A stretch of DNA of 64,000 bases from Streptomyces sp. SID12501 (GCF_010550245.1 NZ_JAAGLU010000023.1:62001-126000); one strand, 5' to 3'. Shown: positions 17,364 through 25,714, counted from the first letter of the stretch. The notes: generated by a model not told the origin, from the letters alone. Numbers and translations: made by a program.

Positions 17364-18362
17364 GTGGCGTCCCATTCCCAGCGCCGTCCCCCGCGCCGCT
17401 CTCCGCTCCGGCGGCGCGGCGTTCTCGTCGGTGCCACCGCGGCGGCCGTCGCGCTCGTCATATCCCTGGTCATGGCTCTACGGCCCGACCACCAGGCCGA
17501 CGACGGGTACGGGGCGGCCACGTCCGCGGCCGGTGCCCGGGTGATCGTCCCGCCCACGACGCCGGAGCCGACGACGTCCTCCCCGAAGAAGCCCTCGGCC
17601 ACCCGGTCTCCGTCCCCGACGGCCACCCCGAGCGTCGCGTCGGCCGCGAAGCCCAAGCCCAGGGCGACACCCACGCCCACCCCCACGAGCGGAGGAAGCG
17701 GCGGCGCTGCCGCCGCCCGCCCGGCCTCGGGTGACGCGCCGCTGGCCGGCCGGATCCGGCCCGGCACCACCTACCAGGGGGTCGCCACCTTCTACGGCGC
17801 CGGGAACGGCGACGGCCACGCCTGCTCGTACGGCCCGAGCGCCGACGTCATGACCGCCGCGATGAACACCGCCGACTACGAGACGTCCAAGGCCTGCGGG
17901 GCGTACGTCCTCGTCCGCGCGGCGAGCGGCGCCTCCGTCACGGTCCGGATCACCAACGAGTGCCCGGGGGACTGCGCGCCCGGCCAACTCGACCTCAGCG
18001 CCCCGGCCTTCGCCAAGATCGCCGACCCCGTGGCCGGCCGGATCCCGATCACGTGGAGCCTGCTGAGCCCGGCCACGGCCGAGCCGCTCTCGATCCGCTA
18101 CAAGACAGGGTCCAGCCAGTACTGGTGCGGCATCCAGGTCATCGGCCACCGCAATCCGCTGGCACGCCTCGAAGTCCGTACCGGCAGCGGCTGGGTCCGG
18201 CTGGCGCGCACCGAGTACAACTACTTCCTCTCCGAGCAGGGCACCGGATGCGGCGGCTCGATCAGGATCAGCGACATCTACGGGGAGCAGCTGACCCTCG
18301 ACGGGATCGCGGTACGGCCGGACGTCGTTCAGCCGACCCGGGTCCAGTTCGCCGCCCACTGA
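17364..18362 (+). CDS. Bacterial expansin-like protein (EXLX1 type)
   Basis: A 332-residue protein from GTG 17364. A basic N-terminus and one hydrophobic segment (VGATAAAVALVISLVMAL) precede a long Pro/Thr/Ser linker to ~130. A double-psi beta-barrel domain follows: TTYQGVATFYGAGNGDGHACSYG, then VRITNECPGDCAPGQLDLS with the conserved Asp of expansin D1. The C-terminal domain (ITWSLLSP, WCGIQVIGHRNPLARLEV, WVRLARTEYNYFL) is the CBM63-type cellulose-binding domain. Expansins loosen plant cell walls without hydrolysis. The hydrophobic segment may anchor it, or be an uncleaved or cleaved signal. It shares its leader with the pectate lyase. Confidence 0.92.
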   Translation: MASHSQRRPPRRSPLRRRGVLVGATAAAVALVISLVMALRPDHQADDGYGAATSAAGARVIVPPTTPEPTTSSPKKPSATRSPSPTATPSVASAAKPKPRATPTPTPTSGGSGGAAAARPASGDAPLAGRIRPGTTYQGVATFYGAGNGDGHACSYGPSADVMTAAMNTADYETSKACGAYVLVRAASGASVTVRITNECPGDCAPGQLDLSAPAFAKIADPVAGRIPITWSLLSPATAEPLSIRYKTGSSQYWCGIQVIGHRNPLARLEVRTGSGWVRLARTEYNYFLSEQGTGCGGSIRISDIYGEQLTLDGIAVRPDVVQPTRVQFAAH

Positions 18363-18375
18363 CCCGACCGGCCGT

Positions 18376-19248
18376 TCAGCGCCCCAAGGCGCCCAGCACG
18401 GCTTCGAGTTGGCGCAGCGGTTCGGCGCCGGAGAAACGCAGGACGACGGTGTCCGCGCCGGCCGCCGACAGCGCGCCGATGCTCTCGGCGGCCTCCTGGG
18501 CGCTGCCGGACACGGTGAACACGTCCTCCTGCGGGCGGCCCAGCCAGCCGCCCTGGCCCTGGGTGTGCGGGTGCAGGGTCCGCGCCACCTCGCCGGGGTC
18601 GTCGCCCACGCAAGCGAAGGCCAGCACGGTCAGGGTGTGTTCGGGACCTGCGCCGCCCTTCGCGGTCAGCACCCGGGTGTTCTCCAGGTCGCGCGGGCCG
18701 TGGCCCTCGGCGATCAGGGTGCCGTCCGCGACCCGGCCGGACAGTTCCAGCGAGCGGGCTCGCACCACTCCCGCGACCACGGGCGGCGGTTGGGTGGGCG
18801 GGTGTACCAACTGGACGCCGTCCAGGCGCACTTCGCGCCCCTCCAGCTCGACCCGCTCGCCGCGCAGCAGGGCGCGTACGGAGGTGATCGTCTCCTCCAG
18901 CAGGGCCAGCGGTGAACGGGGTGCGACGCCGACCGACGTCATCCACTCCCGCACCCCGTGCCCGATCCCGGCGACGAGCCGGCCCGGGAACACCCGGGCC
19001 AGCGTGGCCAGTTCCATCGCGAGCAGCGCCGGGCTGCGCAACGGAGCCGGTGCGATCCCGATGCCCACCCGCAGCCGTTCCGTCGCGCCCAGCGCCACGG
19101 CGGCTGCGGACACGCCGCCGTTCCAGCCGAGGTCCTCGACCACCCACAGGTCGTCCACGCCGAGGGCCTCGGCCTGCCGCGCGAACCCGGGCAGCTCTTC
19201 CGGGGCCCAGTCGCGGTCGTACATCACACCGATCCGTAGGTTCGTCAT
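18376..19248 (-). CDS. LLM class (F420/FMN-dependent) oxidoreductase
   Basis: A 290-residue protein starting MTNLRIGVMYDRDW. Luciferase-like monooxygenase features include ELPGFARQAEALGVDDLWVVEDL, GIGIAPAPLRSPALLAMELATLARVFPGRLVAGIGHGV and a barrel-closing AADTVVLRF. Coenzyme F420 or FMN cannot be distinguished here; many actinomycete members use F420. No signal peptide. It is 29 nt upstream of the second GH5 gene on the same strand, but a functional link is not obvious. Confidence 0.88.
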   Translation of the reverse strand: MTNLRIGVMYDRDWAPEELPGFARQAEALGVDDLWVVEDLGWNGGVSAAAVALGATERLRVGIGIAPAPLRSPALLAMELATLARVFPGRLVAGIGHGVREWMTSVGVAPRSPLALLEETITSVRALLRGERVELEGREVRLDGVQLVHPPTQPPPVVAGVVRARSLELSGRVADGTLIAEGHGPRDLENTRVLTAKGGAGPEHTLTVLAFACVGDDPGEVARTLHPHTQGQGGWLGRPQEDVFTVSGSAQEAAESIGALSAAGADTVVLRFSGAEPLRQLEAVLGALGR

Positions 19249-19277
19249 GCTCCCGAACCTACGCGGTCGGCAGTGGG

Positions 19278-20375
19278 TCAGCCCTTGACGGGCCTGCCGC
19301 GGCCCCAGCCCCAGGCGAGGCGGTCCGCGCCGGACTGGTTGGTGGTGGCCAGCCAGGGGCGGTTGGGGTCGCCGACCAGCTTCTGGATCGAGTACATGTC
19401 GTCGGTGCGCAGGCCGGGCCAGTAGACGGAGCCCATCTTCAGCTCGCGGAAGGTGTCGGTGACGGCCTGCATGAAGTTGATGAAGTTGTTGTCGGGGGTC
19501 TTCTTGTTGTAGTCGAGGCCAGTCGTCATGAAGGCCCCGAACTCGTCCGCGACGGTCCGGCCGGCGCAGTCGCCGATACGTACCTTCAGGTCGGCCACCC
19601 ACTGGTCGTAGGTCGCGTACTCCTTCCAGAAGCCGTAGTGGTGCAGCGACAGGTACGTGCCCTTCAGGCGCGGGTCGGCGCAGACGGACGTCACGTGGTC
19701 GTTGTAGCCGGCGCCGCTGACGAACACCTGGTTGCGCGGAACGGACCTGTACCTCGCGAGCCACTTCGCCGCGATGTCGGCCCACTCGGTGTCGGTGTAG
19801 CCGTGCGGCTCGTTCATCGGCTCGAAGTAGACGTGCTTGTCCTTCTTGTAGGTCTTGACGACCCTGTCCCACATGGGCCAGAAGGTGGCCGTGTCGTCGA
19901 TGAAGCCGTCCTTCTGGGTGCCGGTGCCCTCCCAGTAGGAGACGATCACCTTGAAGCCCTGGTCGGACGCCGCGTCGACGACCGCGCGGTACGACTTCCA
20001 GTAGGAGCCGTTGACCGTGTACGGGTTGATCGGCAGCCGCACGGTGTTGGCGCCGAGGTTCGCGCGGAACGCCGAGATGATCCGGCTCGCCTTGGAGTAG
20101 GTCCGGGCGTAGTTCTCGGAGGTCGACAGGCCGGACAGCTGGAGCAGGTCGTCGGCGAAGTTGTCGCGCGGGTCGGCCCAGTTGACGCCCTTGAACTGGG
20201 TCGTGTCCTTGCTCGGCGCGCCGCCCGCGAGGGCGGCGACGGGGGCGGAGGCAGGGGTGGAGGCGGAGGCGGGGCTCGCGGCGACGGCCGTGCCGCTGGT
20301 CGCGGCGATCGCGAGCGCCACGAGGGCGGCACGCAGGCGGGGGGAGGGGCGGGTGCCGCCGAGGATGTTGCGCAT
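19278..20375 (-). CDS. Secreted glycoside hydrolase family 5 protein (paralog lacking CBM13)
   Basis: A 365-residue protein. ATG 20375 is preceded by AAAGGG at 7 nt; an upstream ATG (20393) lacks one. The signal peptide runs to ~ASPASAS. The catalytic domain is collinear with the 9.9-kb GH5: FKGVNWADPRDN, LGANTVRLPINPYTVN, FEPMNEPHG (acid/base Glu), LHHYGFW and VADEFGAFM (nucleophile Glu). It ends soon after the barrel, without the ricin-type domain of its paralog. The palindrome 40-60 nt upstream has the same TTACGTAA core. It is divergent from a LacI gene. Confidence 0.92.
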   Translation of the reverse strand: MRNILGGTRPSPRLRAALVALAIAATSGTAVAASPASASTPASAPVAALAGGAPSKDTTQFKGVNWADPRDNFADDLLQLSGLSTSENYARTYSKASRIISAFRANLGANTVRLPINPYTVNGSYWKSYRAVVDAASDQGFKVIVSYWEGTGTQKDGFIDDTATFWPMWDRVVKTYKKDKHVYFEPMNEPHGYTDTEWADIAAKWLARYRSVPRNQVFVSGAGYNDHVTSVCADPRLKGTYLSLHHYGFWKEYATYDQWVADLKVRIGDCAGRTVADEFGAFMTTGLDYNKKTPDNNFINFMQAVTDTFRELKMGSVYWPGLRTDDMYSIQKLVGDPNRPWLATTNQSGADRLAWGWGRGRPVKG

Positions 20376-20415
20376 CAACTTGCCCTTTCGCATGCCGGTC
20401 AGGGACCGAGGGGGG

Positions 20416-20435
20416 CGATGTTTACGTAAACATCG
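20416..20435. promoter_or_regulatory. 20-bp perfect palindrome, LacI-type operator
   Basis: A palindrome with core ATGTTTACGTAAACAT lies 41-60 bp upstream of the GH5 start and is the only strong palindrome in this divergent region. It matches the 9782-9809 element at ATGnTTACGTAAnCAT. Confidence 0.78.
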
Positions 20436-20496
20436 TGGCGCCGGAATCGTGGCACCGGGCACAGAGATCGTCAAGGTTTCCGACGTGTAACGCGGC

Positions 20497-20529
20497 CGAC
20501 AGGTGGAACGAATGTCGACAGGTCGAACG
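20497..20529. repeat. 14-bp direct repeat upstream of GH5/LacI
   Basis: CGACAGGTGGAACG (20497-20510) and CGACAGGTCGAACG (20516-20529) differ at one base and are 19 bp apart. This could be a second regulator site or a promoter element. Confidence 0.4.
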
Positions 20530-20891
20530 CCGCGCTCCTCACGCCGACAGCCTGCGGGCCGTGTCCCCGTTCCGGTTCTGCCAGTCGGTGCGGTGGGCGC
20601 GGGCCGCCGACTCGGCGTGGTGCAGCGCCGGGTCGGGTTCCGTCTCCCGGCGGCGCTCCCAGAAGCGGGCGACGCCGAGACGTGCGTACGGTGAATGTCA
20701 GGGGCTCTGATGCCGGGAGAGAAGCCGCACACGGGCCTGCCCTCCCCGGCCCGGCGACGCCCCCTGGCCGGTACGCGACCCGACGGTCCGGCGCCGCCGG
20801 AGTCCCGTCCTGTCCTGAACCCGTTTCGGCGCCCTGGCCGAAAGCCAACGGTCCTTTACAGCAGGCTATTTGACGCCCGTAGACTCACCCG

Positions 20892-21944
20892 GTGACAAAG
20901 GTGACACGGGACGACGTCGCCAGGCTCGCGGGAACTTCCAGCGCGGTCGTCAGTTACGTCGTCAACAACGGCCCCCGGCCCGTCTCCGCGGAGAAACGCC
21001 GACGCGTTCTCGAAGCCGTCAGGGAACTCGGCTACCGGCCCGACCGGGTTGCCCAGGCCATGGCCAGTCGCCGTACGGACCTGCTGGGGCTGATCGTTCC
21101 GGACGCCCGTCAGCCATTTTTCGGGGAGATCACCCACGCGTTGGAACGCGCCGCCGCCGACCGGGGAAAAATGGTGCTCGTCGGCAACTCCGATTACCAG
21201 GAGGAGCGCGAAATCCATTACCTGCACGCCTTTTTGGGGATGCGGGTGTCGGCGCTGATCCTGGTCAGTCTGGGGCTCGGTGACCGGATCGCCGCCGAGC
21301 TCGACACCATGGACACCCGGGTCGTGCTGATGCACGAACGGTCCGCGTCCGTACGAAAGTTCGCGGTGGTCACGGACGACATCGAGGGTGCCCGGCTCGC
21401 CACCCGGCATCTCCTCCAGCACGGTCACACCGCCGTGGCCTGCCTGGGCGGCCCCGAGTCCGCTCCCGTGGCCGGCGATCCCGTCGCCGACCACGTCGAG
21501 GGATGGCGCAAGGCCATGGCGGACGCCGGCCGCCCCACCGAGGGGCTCCTCTTCCACGCCCCCTACAACCGGTACGACACCTACGAGGCCGCTCTGCGCC
21601 TGCTCGCCGCCCCCGACCGGCCGACCGCCGTGTTCTGTTCGACGGACGACCAGGCCATCGGCCTGCTGCGGGCGGCCCGGCAACTGGGCGTCGACGTGCC
21701 GGGCGAGCTGGCGGTGGTGGGCTTCGACGACGTCAAGGAGGCGGCGATGACGGACCCGCCGCTGACGACGGTCGCCAACGACCGCGAGGCGATGGCCCGT
21801 ACGGCGGTCGACATGGCGCTCGACCCGGAACTGGACACGGCGACCCCCGGCGAGACCGACCGCACCCGCCGCTTCCCGTCCCGCCTGGTCGTCCGGGCGT
21901 CCTGCGGCTGCCAGGACGCCCGCATGCCACCTCCCCGCCCCTGA
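20892..21944 (+). CDS. LacI family transcriptional regulator
   Basis: A 350-residue protein from GTG 20892. The HTH is VTRDDVARLAGTSSAVVSYVVNNG with the hinge GYRPDRVAQAMASRR. The sugar-binding core includes LLGLIVPDARQPFFGEITHAL, FCSTDDQAIGLLRAARQLG and LAVVGFDDVKEAAM. The C-terminus RLVVRASCGCQ is typical. It is divergent from the GH5 gene and the most likely binder of the TTACGTAA palindromes, which would make it regulate both GH5 paralogs. Confidence 0.93.
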   Translation: MTKVTRDDVARLAGTSSAVVSYVVNNGPRPVSAEKRRRVLEAVRELGYRPDRVAQAMASRRTDLLGLIVPDARQPFFGEITHALERAAADRGKMVLVGNSDYQEEREIHYLHAFLGMRVSALILVSLGLGDRIAAELDTMDTRVVLMHERSASVRKFAVVTDDIEGARLATRHLLQHGHTAVACLGGPESAPVAGDPVADHVEGWRKAMADAGRPTEGLLFHAPYNRYDTYEAALRLLAAPDRPTAVFCSTDDQAIGLLRAARQLGVDVPGELAVVGFDDVKEAAMTDPPLTTVANDREAMARTAVDMALDPELDTATPGETDRTRRFPSRLVVRASCGCQDARMPPPRP

Positions 21945-22025
21945 CCGCCCAGGCCTCGACGACCACTGCCTGACCCGGCGCGGGTGTCGGCACCCCCTTG
22001 CCGCAGGAGTGTGGCCCGTTTATTG

Positions 22026-22037
22026 TTTGGTATCAAA
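22026..22037. promoter_or_regulatory. Candidate MarR operator upstream of the LLM oxidoreductase
   Basis: TTTGGTATCAAA, an imperfect dyad in an AT-rich patch ~80 bp upstream of the oxidoreductase. It matches TTTGGTACCGAA before the marR gene (consensus TTTGGTAYCRAA). Confidence 0.55.
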
Positions 22038-22058
22038 TGAAAAACCGCCCTCGCTGAG

Positions 22059-22080
22059 GCGCCGACACCGGAGTCGGCGC
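22059..22080 (+). promoter_or_regulatory. 5'-UTR hairpin before the LLM oxidoreductase
   Basis: GCGCCGAC (22059-22066) pairs with GTCGGCGC (22073-22080) across a 6-nt loop, ~28 nt upstream of the start. It could be an attenuator or an mRNA-stabilising stem. Confidence 0.4.
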
Positions 22081-22108
22081 TGACCTTGGCATCGGCGTGG
22101 AGAACGGA

Positions 22109-23068
22109 GTGCGTACGACCATGACCGCAGCTCCTCGTATGCAACTGGTCCTCAGTGAGAACTGGACCATGACCGGCGGGCGCGTCGACCTGCCGCTGCT
22201 CGTGCGCTGGGCCCAGGAGGCCGAGGACGCCGGATTCGACTCGGTGATGCTCAGCGAGCACATCGTGCTCGGCCCCGACGCGGGCGTGAACGGCGTCATG
22301 GGCAACCCGCGCGACTGGGCGCTGCCGGGCAACCAGGACCCGTACATGCCCTGGCCCAACTCCCTGATCCTGCTCGGCGCGATCGCCTCGGTGACCGAAC
22401 GGGTCCGGCTGGCCGCCTCGGCGGTGATCGCTCCGCTGCGTCATCCCCTGCTGCTGGCAAGGGAGTTGGGCACGCTGGACCTGCTCTCCGAGGGGCGGCT
22501 GATGGTGCTGCCCAACGTCAGCTGGAGCCGGGACGAGTACGACGCGCTCGGGGTGCCCTTCGCCCGGCGGGGGCGGCTGCTGGACGAACACCTGGAGATC
22601 TGGGCGAAGTTGTGGGGGCCGTCGCCGGTGTCCCACGAGGGCGGGAACTACCGGTTCGAGAACGTGTACTTCGAGCCCAAGGCGTACCGGGCCGACGGCC
22701 CCCGGCTGTGTTTCGGCGGGGCCGGGATGCATGCGGCGATGGTGCGGCGGCTGGTGCGGTACGGGCATGCCTTCAATCCGCTGGGGCGGCCCACGGTCGA
22801 GGAGTTGGGGGTGCTCGGGGCGGCGATGAAGGAGGCGGGGCGGGATGTGTCCGAGCTGGAGATGATCGGCGGGGTGCGGGTGGAGTTTCCCGACGATCGG
22901 TCCTGTGCGGACCTTGGGGCGGCGTTGGCCTCTGTGCCGGAGCAGATGGAGTTGGGGTTCACGACCTTCTGCGTGAAGCCGTCGCAGTTCATCGATGATC
23001 CGGACGGGGTCGGAGGGTTCTGCCGGGATGTGATGCGGCGGGTTTCGGGTGGAGCGGCTGCCATGTGA
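22109..23068 (+). CDS. LLM class flavin/F420-dependent oxidoreductase
   Basis: About 319 residues. I prefer GTG 22109 because GGAG lies 6 nt upstream; ATG 22121 is the alternative. Family features: LVRWAQEAEDAGFDSVMLSEHIV, ASVTERVRLAASAVIAPLRHPLLLARELGTLDLLSEGRLMVLPNVSWSRDEYDALG, and a LCFGGAG segment. It is a luciferase-like TIM-barrel oxidoreductase of unknown substrate. It is followed by a MarR gene and preceded by the same motif as that gene, so it is probably the MarR target. Confidence 0.88.
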   Translation: MRTTMTAAPRMQLVLSENWTMTGGRVDLPLLVRWAQEAEDAGFDSVMLSEHIVLGPDAGVNGVMGNPRDWALPGNQDPYMPWPNSLILLGAIASVTERVRLAASAVIAPLRHPLLLARELGTLDLLSEGRLMVLPNVSWSRDEYDALGVPFARRGRLLDEHLEIWAKLWGPSPVSHEGGNYRFENVYFEPKAYRADGPRLCFGGAGMHAAMVRRLVRYGHAFNPLGRPTVEELGVLGAAMKEAGRDVSELEMIGGVRVEFPDDRSCADLGAALASVPEQMELGFTTFCVKPSQFIDDPDGVGGFCRDVMRRVSGGAAAM

Positions 23069-23178
23069 CGCGGGTGGGTGTCCGCGGATCGGATGTGGCC
23101 GGCCGCGCCCGCGCGGCGGAGCCGCGAATGCCACGGCCTCGCGCCCCTGAAGGGGCACTCCTCGCGCCCTCCGTACAA

Positions 23179-23190
23179 TTTGGTACCGAA
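23179..23190. promoter_or_regulatory. Candidate MarR autoregulatory operator
   Basis: TTTGGTACCGAA, centred on the palindrome GGTACC, 24-35 bp upstream of the marR start, so it may overlap the promoter. It matches the site before the oxidoreductase. Confidence 0.55.
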
Positions 23191-23213
23191 CGACATGGTG
23201 TCGTTGGAGGGGA

Positions 23214-23789
23214 ATGCCGGTGACGCAGCGACCGATCGTCGAGACCGAGCAGTTGGTCAAGGCCAAGCTCGGGGACATTTCGATCCGGCACGACCAGATG
23301 GCCGTCGTCGCGAACATCCACCGGGCCGCCTCCGCCGTGCGCCAGCATGTCGAGAACTCCGTGCTGCGCGGGGTGGATCTCACATGGACCGGGTTCGTCG
23401 TGCTGTGGGTCGTCTGGATCTCCGGGGAGACCGAGACACGGCTCGTGGCCGAGGAGGCCGGGATCTCCAAGGGGACGCTCACCGGGGTGGCCCGGACGCT
23501 GGAGTCACGTGGGCTGGTCCGGCGTATCGAGCACCCTTCCGACGGGCGGCGGGTGCTGCTCGGGCTCACGGACGAGGGCGAGGCGCTGATGCGGACGCTC
23601 TTCCCGGACTTCAACGCCGAGGAGGCGTTCGTCGCCGCCCCGCTGAGCGCCGAGGAGTGCCGGGCCACCGCGGACGCGCTCCGCAGGATCGTCGTCCAGG
23701 TCGAGACCCACGGGGAGGACCGCCGGCTGGAGCTGCTCGACGGCGCCGAACCCGCTCCGCGCCGCAGCGGACGGCGCCCCAAGGGCTGA
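23214..23789 (+). CDS. MarR family winged-helix transcriptional regulator
   Basis: A 191-residue protein with GGAGGGG just before its ATG. The MarR core spans ~55-150: TWTGFVVLWVVWISGETETRLVAEEAGISKGTLTGVARTLESRGLVRRIEHPSDGRRVLLGLTDEG, with the recognition helix and the DxR wing motif (SDGRR). The ~45-residue N-terminal extension and basic C-terminus (RRSGRRPKG) are longer than in minimal MarR proteins. Binding sites of type TTTGGTAYCRAA are proposed before itself and the preceding oxidoreductase. Confidence 0.92.
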   Translation: MPVTQRPIVETEQLVKAKLGDISIRHDQMAVVANIHRAASAVRQHVENSVLRGVDLTWTGFVVLWVVWISGETETRLVAEEAGISKGTLTGVARTLESRGLVRRIEHPSDGRRVLLGLTDEGEALMRTLFPDFNAEEAFVAAPLSAEECRATADALRRIVVQVETHGEDRRLELLDGAEPAPRRSGRRPKG

Positions 23790-23845
23790 TCCCCCGACGT
23801 CGACTCCAGTCACGTCGCTTGAGAACCTGAGAAGCGGAGAACCCC

Positions 23846-24589
23846 GTGCGCGCCCTCGTCATACGTCACGACCATCTCTCACTGTCCGGTCCCGTCGGCG
23901 ACCGTATCGACCGACTCGGCTATGAAATCGACGAGTTGACCGTCGTACCGGCCGAGCGGTACGACAGCCCCGGCGTGGAGTTCGACTTTCCGGACCCGGC
24001 CGGTTACGACCTGATCGTGCTGCTCGGCGCGCCCTGGTCGGTCTACGACAGGGCCTCGGTCGGGCCCTGGATCGACGGCGAGCTGGAGCTCCTGCGCACC
24101 GCGTACGCCGCCGAGCTGCCCGTGCTCGGCATCTGCTTCGGGGCGCAGGCGCTCGCCACCGCCCTCGGGGGGAGCGTCGAGGCGGCGCCCCGGCACGAGA
24201 TCGGCTGGACGGCAGTCGAGTCGGACGTACCCGGGCTGATTCCGGCGGGGCCGTGGTTCCAGTGGCACTTCGACCGGTTCACGGTCCCGCCGGGCGCGGT
24301 GGAGCTGGCCCGCAGCGCGGTCGGTCCGCAGGCCTTCCGGGCCGGGCGGGCGCTCGGGGTGCAGTTCCATCCCGAGCTCGACGAGGAGACACTGCTCCAG
24401 TGGCTGGACGCCGGCGGCCGACGCGAGGCCAGGGCGCACGGCGAGGACCCGGACCGGTTGCTCGCCGAGACCCGCGCCCGGCACGAGGAGTCACGGCAGC
24501 GGGCGTACGACCTCGTGGACGCGTTCCTCGCGCAGATCGCCGGGGTGGCGACGGGCCCGGCCGCCGACGGGCGGGAGCGCGCGGCCTGA
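23846..24589 (+). CDS. Type 1 glutamine amidotransferase (GATase1) protein
   Basis: A 247-residue protein from GTG 23846 (AGCGGAGA upstream). The class I amidotransferase triad is present: the nucleophile elbow LGICFGAQALA (Cys near residue 92) and QFHPE (His/Glu near 175). Stand-alone members of this GMP-synthase-like family release ammonia from glutamine or act as peptidases toward gamma-glutamyl compounds. There is no synthetase partner here, so the acceptor is unknown. It follows marR by 56 nt and may share its transcript. Confidence 0.85.
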   Translation: MRALVIRHDHLSLSGPVGDRIDRLGYEIDELTVVPAERYDSPGVEFDFPDPAGYDLIVLLGAPWSVYDRASVGPWIDGELELLRTAYAAELPVLGICFGAQALATALGGSVEAAPRHEIGWTAVESDVPGLIPAGPWFQWHFDRFTVPPGAVELARSAVGPQAFRAGRALGVQFHPELDEETLLQWLDAGGRREARAHGEDPDRLLAETRARHEESRQRAYDLVDAFLAQIAGVATGPAADGRERAA

Positions 24590-24637
24590 GAGCCTCCGCC
24601 TCTCGGATGAACGTTTCCCGGCGGAGCCGCGTCGTAC

Positions 24638-24672
24638 CGGTTAGCGGTAGCCGCTACTCGGTAGTCGGTATT
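24638..24672. repeat. Five-unit 7-bp repeat upstream of a lipoprotein gene
   Basis: Heptamers CGGTTAG, CGGTAGC, CGCTACT, CGGTAGT and CGGTATT run head to tail in the 108-bp gap before the lipoprotein gene. It may be a regulator array or an expanded microsatellite. Confidence 0.45.
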
Positions 24673-24697
24673 CGTTTCACTGTTCAGGGGGATCACC

Positions 24698-25216
24698 ATG
24701 GCTTCGGTCCGATTGCTGTCGTCCGTCGTACTGGTCGCGGGACTGGTGTGCACGGTCGTCGGCTGCGACGGGGATTCCGGGGCCTCGGTGTCGGGGGAGG
24801 GCGCGTCGGTGTCCTCACCCACGCCCACCTCCTCGTTCTCGTCGTTCGCGGAGTCCTGGCAGGAGCCCGCCTCGTACGTCTACACGTTGACGTCGAGCGA
24901 GGGGGAGCGCAGCCTGATCGGCACGTTCCGGGTGACCGTCCGGGACGGGAGGGTGGCCAAGGTGGTCGGGCTCGACGAGAGCGGGCGGGGCGCGGTGGAG
25001 CGCGCGCCCGAGGAAGTGCCCACCATCGGCGGGCTGTTGGACCAGCTGGCCCGGGCCCACGACGAGGGCGCGTATACGGCGGAGGCGGAGTACGCGCCCG
25101 ACGGGCACCCCGTACGGATCACCCTGGACCCGGAGGAGAACACGATCGACGACGAGCAGGCGTACGTCATCAGCGGCTACGAGCCGGATCCGGCGCCCGC
25201 GGGGGAACAGTCCTAG
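24698..25216 (+). CDS. DUF6174-like lipoprotein
   Basis: A 172-residue protein. Its N-terminal signal with lipobox VVGC (Cys ~23) indicates a lipidated extracytoplasmic protein. A Ser/Val-rich spacer precedes a compact domain: SYVYTLTSSEGERSLIGTFRVTVRDGRVAKV, PTIGGLLDQLARAHDEGAYTAEAEYAPDGHPVRITLDPEENTIDDEQAYVISGY. This pattern is that of DUF6174 lipoproteins, of unknown function. It ends 12 bp before a convergent lipoprotein gene. Confidence 0.75.
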   Translation: MASVRLLSSVVLVAGLVCTVVGCDGDSGASVSGEGASVSSPTPTSSFSSFAESWQEPASYVYTLTSSEGERSLIGTFRVTVRDGRVAKVVGLDESGRGAVERAPEEVPTIGGLLDQLARAHDEGAYTAEAEYAPDGHPVRITLDPEENTIDDEQAYVISGYEPDPAPAGEQS

Positions 25217-25228
25217 CGAGGACAGGTC

Positions 25229-25714
25229 CTAGTTCTGGGCGTCGTGGTCGTTCAGGTCCTCGAACGTGCCGCCGACCTTCTGACGCAGCGATTCCTGGAG
25301 CTTCGGGGGCGCGCTGATGACCCACTTGGGGCCGACCAGGTACTTGCCGCCGTAGATGGCCGCGCTGTCCAGCCAGGTCAGCTTGTACTTCTCCGCCGGG
25401 AACGTCGTGATCAGGTAGTCGCCGTCGGCGGTGTGGCAGACCCCCTCGCGCAGTTCGTCCGCGTCTGTGCGGATCGTCACCTCGCAGCCCGTCAGCTTGG
25501 CGATCACCTCGACCTTGGCAGGCGCGACCACGGCGGCCACGGGAGCGGGCGGCATGGACTCCGACGCGGACGGCGACGCCTTCTTCCCGGTGCCCAGATC
25601 CGTGTCCGAGTCCGCCGTACATGCCGTGGCCATGGGGAGGGCGACGGCCGTCAGAAGCGCGGCGAGTGCGACGGCCGCGCGGGAGGACGATCGCCGGGGT
25701 TGCTGCTGGGACAC
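25229..25714 (-). CDS. Putative lipoprotein of unknown function
   Basis: A 161-residue protein from GTG 25714. The signal segment AAVALAALLTAVALPMATAC gives a plausible lipobox (MATAC). After a low-complexity linker there is a ~100-residue domain with two cysteines (LTGCEVTIRTDADELREGVCHTADGDYLITTFP) and a conserved-looking YLVGPKWVISAPPKLQESLRQKVGG. I do not recognise the family. It is 73 bp downstream of corA on the same strand. Confidence 0.72.
   Translation of the reverse strand: MSQQQPRRSSSRAAVALAALLTAVALPMATACTADSDTDLGTGKKASPSASESMPPAPVAAVVAPAKVEVIAKLTGCEVTIRTDADELREGVCHTADGDYLITTFPAEKYKLTWLDSAAIYGGKYLVGPKWVISAPPKLQESLRQKVGGTFEDLNDHDAQN

Larger units (their letters stand above)
20376..20891. 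other. Divergent intergenic region between GH5 and LacI genes
   Basis: 516 bp with no supported gene. It holds the operator palindrome at 20416-20435 and a 14-bp direct repeat at 20497-20529. Near the LacI end, AT-richer sequence around 20850-20885 with TTTACA and TAGACT elements probably holds its promoter. Confidence 0.6.
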
